Below, piece by piece: positions 56,647-64,000 of a stretch of 64,000 nucleotides of DNA. The stretch lies in assembly GCA_001986395.2 (NCBI GenBank), contig MQVO02000013.1:434001-498000 (forward strand), written 5' to 3'. The stretch comes from Irpex lacteus (taxonomy: Eukaryota; Basidiomycota; Agaricomycetes; Polyporales; Irpicaceae). How positions within the stretch are numbered: position 1 is the stretch's first letter; the number at the start of each line of letters is the position of its first letter. The position numbers and the translations under genes were made by a program. The notes under the pieces are model-generated. The model was not told the origin of the DNA, made no database searches, and saw only the letters and a program-made list of their open reading frames with translations.

Positions 56647-58265
56647 CTATAGTTCATCTCTCGTGTGTGCCGTTTCCGTCGGGCCAGTTGCAGTGACAGA
56701 CACTGCCTTTGTGCTGGTCGACGTCTCTTCATCTGCGGAAAATATCGCCGAAACAGTGACTTCGGCATCAACAGGCTGATTAGCCTGAGTACCGGAAGGA
56801 GCAGGAGTACGGGGCTGCTTGGTGTCCGGCGCAGGCACCCATATCGTCTCTCGCTTATCCTCCTCCCCTGCACCAGTCTTCTTCATCTTTGGCGCATTAG
56901 CACTCTTTTCTGCAGCCTCGCGCTGTGCCTTCAAGATCTTGTGGATAGGATCCTCGACCTTCTCGGACGCCTTCTGACCCTCCTCCTCCTTTGCTTCGCC
57001 CTTCTTCGGCAGTGAACCCATCATACCGGGGAACCCGTGCTTACCATGGAAATCAGCACCGTGACCCTGCTTGACGGCTTCTTCGAAATCAATGATATCT
57101 GAAAAACCGCCATGAGCAAGGGCCAGCCGCTGCGCTTCCTGTTTGCGTTCGATCTCGAGTTCGGTCTCGTCAGGTACGAACTCTTCTTTCTTAGCCTCTT
57201 CGTTTACCAGACGTAGATCGGCGGTACCATCGATTACGCTGTCGAAGAATTTCGATAGGGAGTCGTATTTGAGAATACCTGACCGCAAGTCCGCACCGCG
57301 TCAGCATTGGGAAGGGATTATTCCGATTGTCAACGGAAATGACTATGTAACTCGCCTTCATACCGTACGTATTCTGTCTCGCCTGCCGGGTAAAGTAGGA
57401 CCTTGGACGAGCCCTTCTCGCCTTTCTCAAGGCCCCAAGCGACGGAACTCTTGCCGTGACGATCACGATGAATGGCAAATTTGATGGCATGTTTGTATTT
57501 GTTACTGAGTACAGACCACAGGAGCGGGATGTCCTTGCCCTGATTCAGAAGGAGTGCTCGTGGCTGGTCTTTGTTCTGGAACAATATAATAATCAGGGGG
57601 AGTATGCATGTAAAGCGGCCGAAACAACATACCGCTTCAATCCATTCGGGAACGTTTTCTATCCTATAGATCTTCTTAATGCCATGTGGGACATTCCGTA
57701 TTGCCCAGTAATAAAATGCACTGGCCGTGCGGTCAGGGCCATCGAAGGTGAGAGACTGGCCACGGGCGCCGCGGGGGTACAGCTGAGTTTCTTTCGATCA
57801 GTCGCAGCAACAGAATATGCGAAGCAGGAAGACATGCCTTAATGGTTGGGAAGCCCTGAACTCCCTGTTCGGAGCACAACCGCTTGTTACTGTCCTTGTC
57901 GCAGTTGACTGCGTATGTGGGGACTAGAGGGTACAGTCCGAGGGCAGCTTTCGAGTACTCTGGGGCCATGCGTTGACAGTGCTGTCGGTTGAGTTAGTTG
58001 AATGAAGTGAGACGGCTTTGCCCAGTGTAGACATACCCCGCACCAAGGCGCTATGAACGCCACAATGGTTGTTCGCTGCGAACGGCAATGTCAGATACCA
58101 GCACGAGACAAGCGCAACACCACGACGTACATTCTCCTTCATTGCCTCTTTGAACTCTTTGGGACCAATCATCTTCACCAATGAACCCTTCGGAAAGATA
58201 CCCGCTGACACAAAGGTCGGCGCGAGCGCGAGAGCTACCGCAAACAACGGTGAGATCCAAACCAT
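56647..58265 (-). CDS. Protein disulfide isomerase, single-thioredoxin (Mpd1/P5-like), ER lumen
   Basis: PDI-family proteins form and rearrange disulfides in secreted proteins. The ATG at 58265 gives a signal peptide (MVWISPLFAVALALAPTFVS), then FPKGSLVKMIGPKEFKEAMK. Two introns divide the active-site exon: RTTIVAFIAPWCG ends one exon and HCQRMAPEYSKAALGLYPLV starts the next, so CGHC (about residues 57–60) is split after its glycine. VNCDKDSNKRLCSEQGVQGF and PTIK follow. The later half has a second thioredoxin-like fold without a CxxC (LLWSVLSNKYKHAIKFAIH), a charged helical region and a disordered Pro/Thr tail. The C-terminus is TRDEL, an HDEL-like retrieval signal. One CxxC with such a tail fits the Mpd1 group. 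Confidence 0.85.
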
Positions 58266-61075
58266 GGTCTGTCGCTATAGGACCTTGAAGATGTCACAGC
58301 TATGGACAGAAGATTGGTGGATGGTGGAGACAAAGGTAGGTCGTGGTGGTCGTGCGCAGGGTTGCGGGAGATGAACGAACTTATAGATCTTGTCGACGTG
58401 TAACGCGCTGACGTGGCTGAATTACAACGCGATCTTTCCCACCGCACCGGTAACGTCGCTGTCGTTACCGACGGCTCTCGAGAGGTTGCCCGACGCGGTT
58501 TACCCACGAACAGCATCTCGAGGACGTTGCGTGAGAGCAAGCGGGGTAAGACTCGTCAAGCGCACCAACTCCTGCAAGGCTGGAGTACCGCAGAGAACAG
58601 CGGCGGTCGTGGGGGTCCCGACCGAGACATCCCATGTACGTCGCATCGCCCGTATCGTTTGCCATTATCAACGTGCTCATGAAGTCCGTTACAGACTTTG
58701 GGGAGTAACTCAAGTGTCGAGCAGATCGCTAGGCCAGTACCTGCTCTCGATGCAGCGAATGCGGAAAAGGACCCCGCACACCCCTGTCCGCAGCTGTCAG
58801 GCATGCAACTGTTTCCCTACTCTCACCTTCATTCAAGGTTATCCAAAGTCAGCATCACTTTAGGATTTGACTATTGCATATCGCACACGATATCGTGCGA
58901 CTTTGTTCCAAAATGAGCCGCAGCTACGTTTACTTTTCTCTGCACGGTGCCGAGTGATAACACGCCTCGTGAGAATCAGTCATTCTTGCTCTTTCTCACC
59001 TCATGGCTCACCGCTTCCCGTTCACAGTCATTGCTTGATCGCTCGATAATCTTATGCGCCAGGTGTGCGCTTGTCGATGTGCAAGTCTACCTGAAATTCT
59101 CTCAGGCCACGTCGATCTTCAGTGTAAGTCAACAGCGCTACCTACCTTGTTGTTGTGTTTAGATACGAGACTTACCCGCTGACTTCTAGCGTAGGGTCAT
59201 ATGAGGCCAATTCTCTCGCGCTGTCGCGTGTTTTGCGCCCAATCTACATGTCTTACAATGTTGTGCGCGCGCATGACTTCCCACCACAGAATACAGTTAC
59301 TCAGCAGGATCAGATCCGTTTTCGACTAAATGCACAAGGGACGTATTTTTCTGTACCCTTCAACGTTTCTGTCAAGCATTCAAAGATACCCACTTTCTCA
59401 TCCATGTCCCGTACCACCGGGTGGCTCATCAAGTTCTTAGCAACGCTACCAGTCTTCGGGAAGGCATTAACGCTCTTTGCATGGTGACCTAGGAACCCTC
59501 TTACAGTAAAACACAGTCCTCCAGAGGTGTGTGAGAATAGTACTCTGCTTCGTGATTTCTCTTTTGTGGCTGAAACCACCGACATTTCGTATGCTGTCCA
59601 GAAAAATGAAGAACCCGTTAACATTGAGGGAAAGTCCTCAACTTCGGACCCTACTTTTGAACAACAACATCGCCGTTAGCGAGGTACAAGCACTGCTGAG
59701 TCTTGTCGGCCCGATATTGTCGATGCAGAGGCTATGCAACTTCAAGGGCTCAGGGAGTAGTGGCCTCCCTGCTTCAATTACATGGGTATGTTCATACGTA
59801 GTAAACGACTAACCTTTATAGCAATTTCAATTTATGGTCCTCTACAAATTCAAGAACCACCGTACGTCAGTGAGCCAACTCCGAGGACCTGACCAATCAA
59901 TTTTGCAGACAGATGATCTCACACGAATGCTCTTGCGACGGCGTTATTGCTCTTGTAGCCCTGCCGCCGGTATGACAGCCCTGAGGCACACAAAAGGAGA
60001 CATGGAACACCATGCCTTCTTTGTGGCGTCGAATGATCTTCGCCAACGCTCATTGACTATTCTAGCTTGACGCTGAGTACATCCTCCAGAACACTCTGGA
60101 TTGGATACTCTGTCAACGCAATCGGGCTAACTATGCGCACTGGCTGCCGTTACTGCTGTCAAATCCACCAAGAACCCTAGGCCGCCTACAAATACCCTCT
60201 ACAAATACCTCCAATCCACATTGGCATCAATGTTGCCTCACCCTACAGCTCCCCCAAGTGCTATTGCTGTATAGGAATCATGCAGGCACCGTAAAGTTCC
60301 GTGCTAGTGTCAAGTGTCAAGGTACACAGCCGACGTGAGACCCAGGCCGCTCACGAGCTACTCCATTGAATAGAAACTGAATACGTCGACTAAAACCTGC
60401 ATACAGACCAACATCTTACGCCACCTTCTTGCTTTTGTGAGCGAATCGCGCATGAACCGCCAGCCCTGCTACTTCCTTGCCCTTCGAGAACCATGGTTGC
60501 GCTGCATCCTTGGTGCGTCAATGTACGTACGCCGTGACTCCCATGACTATCTGATCCGTCTAGAAAACAGCCATGCTTGGCGGAAACATGTTGAAATGCT
60601 ATTTGTATACCGTGGTACGTCGGGTGGATCCTTTGTGGATTTATGCACAATGAGGAGAAAGTACATTAGGGCCAGAACCATACATACAATAGTGGAGTCC
60701 GCCACCAGAGGATTTGTAGTACGTACGTATACGGAATAGAGATGAACTACCTGAGAGACGGGCGTAGCGAGTAAAACGGTATAATGCGGGAACAGATGGC
60801 GTGAGTTGAGGTACTACTGATGATAACCAAGCAAATAGAAAGGGATGATAACAGACAGGCGACCAACAAGTGGAAAGCGCGACTAGACGATACAAATATT
60901 ATGTGAACAATAGATCATTACATATCCAAATTGGTGGGTACTTCTCGGATAGCATGTCTCCCAGTCATTTCGTACATGTGACATGAATAAAATCATAAAT
61001 GACGGGTGAAGACGGGTGAGAGACGACGACAGCCTGTCTAGAACATCGAGCTCTGCGTGGCAAACACCGCTGGGT
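58266..61075. other. Gene-poor stretch, possibly decayed F-box/LRR-like sequence
   Basis: Nearly 3 kb without a gene I can support. A plus-strand frame at 59531–59812 contains LTLRESPQLRTLLLNNNIAV and LVGPILSMQRLCNF, which look LRR-like. A further frame at 60437–60739 (CILGASMYVRRDSHDYL) could belong to the same remnant. No F-box and no consistent exon chain could be built, so I leave it unassigned. The first few hundred bases hold the PDI promoter. Confidence 0.3.
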
Positions 61076-64000
61076 TCACCGCAGGGTTTCCCCACACCGA
61101 GGATTCCCATTCATCTGCGGCGGAGGTGCACCAGTCGTTGTGAGCGTCGCATGGTTGTCGAAGATGCCCGCTTGCCGCATGAGACTCATCCAATGATCGC
61201 TCATGATCACATCCTCCGTGAACCCGAGATCAGCCAGGTTGGAGAGTGCAGTGGCGGTACCGTCGCCTGTAACGTAGGCCAACGGGTGTATCGGAGCGAC
61301 GCCAGTAGACTGAGAAAACTGTGCCTGCGGAGGAAGCTGGGGATTGACTCCAAAGAATTGAGGGAAAGCGGCGGAAGCGTCCAGCGGCGCAGTATTGATG
61401 CCGTGGAAACTGGTAGGAACCATGATCGGATTCTGTTGTGGTAGCATGTTGTGAGTGGATGAGTTAGGAGTGGCCGTAGTTGGTGTAACAGGGGACAAGG
61501 GATTAAACATGTTCTGCGAGGGTTCGACAAGCGCCAGAGTTGAATTCTGGGGCTGGACGGATAGATATTCAAGAAGGGAAGGGTGGACTTTGGAAAACGC
61601 CTCTGACACACTTGGTGGTATCGATGTTGAATCACTGGGCGTGTTCGCGACGTTGAATGTCGGCGACGTATCTCGAGGAGGGCTTTCTGCGGAGGAGGTA
61701 GAAGGTGACGAAATTATTTCGGTAGCCGGTGTCCCTTCTGCTGTTGTGCTGATGCTGGATGGTTTGGGCTTCCTCTTCCTCGTCAACAGCTTAGACGACA
61801 TCACGCGTGTCTGCCCACCAAATATTGCGAGCCGTGAAGCAGTAATTTCAGCCTCGGGGCCCATATTCAGCTGAATATCGAGGGCGGGAGTCGCATGTCT
61901 ATTCCTATACTGATTGTACGACTTGTCAGCCTTGGACTTGAGATCCCGGAGGATACCCTGTTGTGATTTCGTTGAGATATGACCCTCTACGCCATGCGAA
62001 AATATTATGAACTTACGTATGCTTGACGAGCCCTGGTAGATTGCTCTGCTCCCTTCGCGAAAATCTCCAAAACCAGTTCTAACTCGAGTAGAGCACTAGC
62101 AGCCATACTGACACCCGGTGACCTGAACACAGTTGTACCTAGAATGATCTATCATACACAAATTCAGTATACGGTCGATAATTTATTCATGGACACGGTG
62201 GCTTACGCATGCAGAGAACGTGTGTGTCCAAATACCCCAAAATCGTCCACACAGATCCGGGCACCGCTCGAAGTGATGAATGAAGGATTTAATAAGAACA
62301 GATGCACATCTATTCGCGGCAAGGAAGGACGGTGCATATGGGCTGCTAAGGGGATTATCAGGGTTGTCCAAAAGAGCCTGCGCGAAGAATGTTCTATGAA
62401 TATATATCATAGCTAACACGTGCAAATGAGCGAGCAGAAAAATGGTACAAGATAATTGAGGCGCACCTATTGATCGAAATTGTGACATTAACCAGCCTTT
62501 CATACAAAGTGCAGGGTTCGAGTAGTCTTCCTCGTCCGGGCGAAGATAGAGCTTTACAGTAGGGAGCGTCGTTTGTCGTATTCTGCGATCGAGGTCCAGT
62601 ACAGTTTCGTACGTTGGTGCTTTTGCGGACAAGAGGGCATCCGTGATGTGCAAGTACACCGAATGAGAAAACAAGAATTTCCATTTCCAATCTGCCAAAC
62701 GTTGAAATCAGAAACGCGCAAAGAAAAAGCGAGAACACGTACAACCGGCGAAGCTATGTCCGTCGTCAGAGCTTGCCTCATCGTCGTTCGGCGGCTCACA
62801 GTCGATGTGGTTGAGCGCAACACTCATAGGCCGGCCAAGAGCAATGGACTAGACGCATACCCACGTCAGATTTCCTGCAGACATGATATACTGGATATGA
62901 CTCACATGCATCATTTCGAAGATATACATCTCCCAGAAGAGGTTACGACGGCGATGTACTATCTTCTCTTCAAGCTTCCATGCCGCGCTGTCCCTATCTA
63001 TAAGTAGAGTGAGGCCCTCGTAGTTATATGATTCATGAAAGATGCTAACAACTTACGCAATCCTATCTATATGACGCATCGTATGAAATTAATAAATTTA
63101 TCTTGGTTACAAAGCTTAACAATACGCACAGCTTGTCCAATCTTTGAGGCCAGCGAAAGTAGCGACCAAGCACTTTCCAGTGTGTACCGTGATGTGCATA
63201 AGCTCTGATACGCCGCCATAAGACTGATGGCTTGGACAGTTTCAAGCTCCGGGGAGTCAAATATAGAGCGCATGTTCAGCGCTGCACGACCGAGGCGATA
63301 ATACTTCTCCGCTTCAACGCTGCATGGTGGAAGAGTCAGATCCACGAGGGCTCCCACAGAGAATATCATGTATAACGTCGCCAGCAAATGCGGACATCTA
63401 CTCGAATCCGCATCCGCCTTGCGGTGATAGGAGGCTCGTGGGTTCGTTGACGATCTCCTATATATGGGGGTGAGGATCTCGTCAATGAGTTCTTCCCGTT
63501 TAATAGGTCTGAACCACCATGAGAACTGTTCCAGATAGGTCTCACACAGGGCCCACGCACGAGGCTGTGGGGGCAAATGGGCCTCAAGCTTGTCCATGAA
63601 TGCCTCGAAGTCGTCTGAGCAGATGTTGAAAGGGAAAGTGTAGGACCATTTCTCAAGATCCCAGTCGAGTTCAGGAACGTCAAGTTCCTCTTCGTCAGGC
63701 CACCCGGTTGAGGTTGTCCCCTCACCTACACCAGAAGGCCCTGCCTATGTAGGACATTAGCCTGTGACCGTACATGACTGCATGACTGTGGTTTTACGTA
63801 CGAGGAACAAGGTCTAACGCGGAGGTGACTAGTGAGACATAAGGGGGCACTGATTTTGTTACGAAACGTACCTCTGAGCCGCCAGAACGTCCTATGTACT
63901 TGGTCTCTCCATGGGTACCAATAGTCAGCGTTCCAAGCGCGTCAATCGTCTGTGATAGGACGTTTCTTGAGTGTTCATCATCCACAGTACGACGGACTTC
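61076..64000 (-). CDS. Fungal Zn2Cys6-type transcription factor, C-terminal part (cut by window edge)
   Basis: The middle region matches the fungal-specific transcription factor domain: PRAWALCETYLEQFSWWFRP, IKREELIDEILTPIY, CPHLLATLYMIFSVGALVDL, EAEKYYRLGRAAL, ETVQAISLMAAYQSLCTSRY and ESAWSLLSLASKIGQAVRI. Towards 64000 the strand reads DALGTLTIGTHGETKYIGRS, the usual linker before that domain. The zinc cluster should lie beyond the window. Downstream exons give ALLELELVLEIFAKGAEQS and a last exon rich in Ser/Thr/Pro/Gln (FNPLSPVTPTTATPN), probably an activation region, ending NGNPRCGETLR at 61076. Several introns are present. Target genes are unknown. Confidence 0.8.

Noticed and set aside
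59155..59624. Overlapping frames of about 105 codons on both strands
   Set aside because: Neither shows a recognisable family, splice context or promoter; kept only as part of an unassigned stretch.

Overview
The window looks like a chromosome piece from an agaricomycete fungus (Basidiomycota). Almost every gene is cut by many 50–70 nt GT-AG introns, several gene families are typical of mushroom-forming fungi (F-box/LRR proteins, glycine-rich-domain proteins, BCS1-like AAA proteins, Ytp1-family membrane proteins), and intact Helitron and TA-flanked inverted-repeat elements are present. I cannot name the species.

Layout. 0–9 kb: a damaged dolichyldiphosphatase-like remnant (minus), a BCS1-like AAA ATPase, an F-box gene and a glycine-rich-domain (GRDP) gene whose last exons carry one-base gaps. 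9–16 kb: an F-box gene, a 538-bp TIR element and a second, intact GRDP gene in the opposite orientation. 16–24 kb: an allantoate-type MFS transporter, an EFM7/NNT1-type methyltransferase, a Ytp1-family membrane protein and a Bet1/Sft1-type SNARE. 24–36 kb: a conserved housekeeping block with an F-box/WD-like gene, a UBX-domain cofactor, a Ran-binding-domain protein, the STT3 catalytic subunit of oligosaccharyltransferase and a pectin methylesterase. 36–46.5 kb: an accessory block, mostly minus strand, in which two paralogous genes of unknown function alternate with F-box-like genes, plus small hypothetical genes. 47–56.5 kb: a basidiomycete-type gene split by a 279-bp TIR element, then a Helitron with a 2,175-codon Rep-helicase ORF. 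56.6–64 kb: a PDI-family protein, a gene-poor stretch and a Zn2Cys6-type transcription factor cut by the window edge.

The core genes belong largely to the secretory pathway and protein quality control: STT3 (N-glycosylation), the dolichol-phosphatase remnant, PDI, SNARE, UBX cofactor and BCS1. They are neighbours rather than an operon; several are divergent pairs sharing 250–650 bp promoters. The least explained part is the 39–49 kb block of fast-evolving genes and transposons. Exon borders were placed by eye from splice signals and reading phase. Spans of the well-conserved genes are firm; small 5' exons and the unknown genes are less certain.
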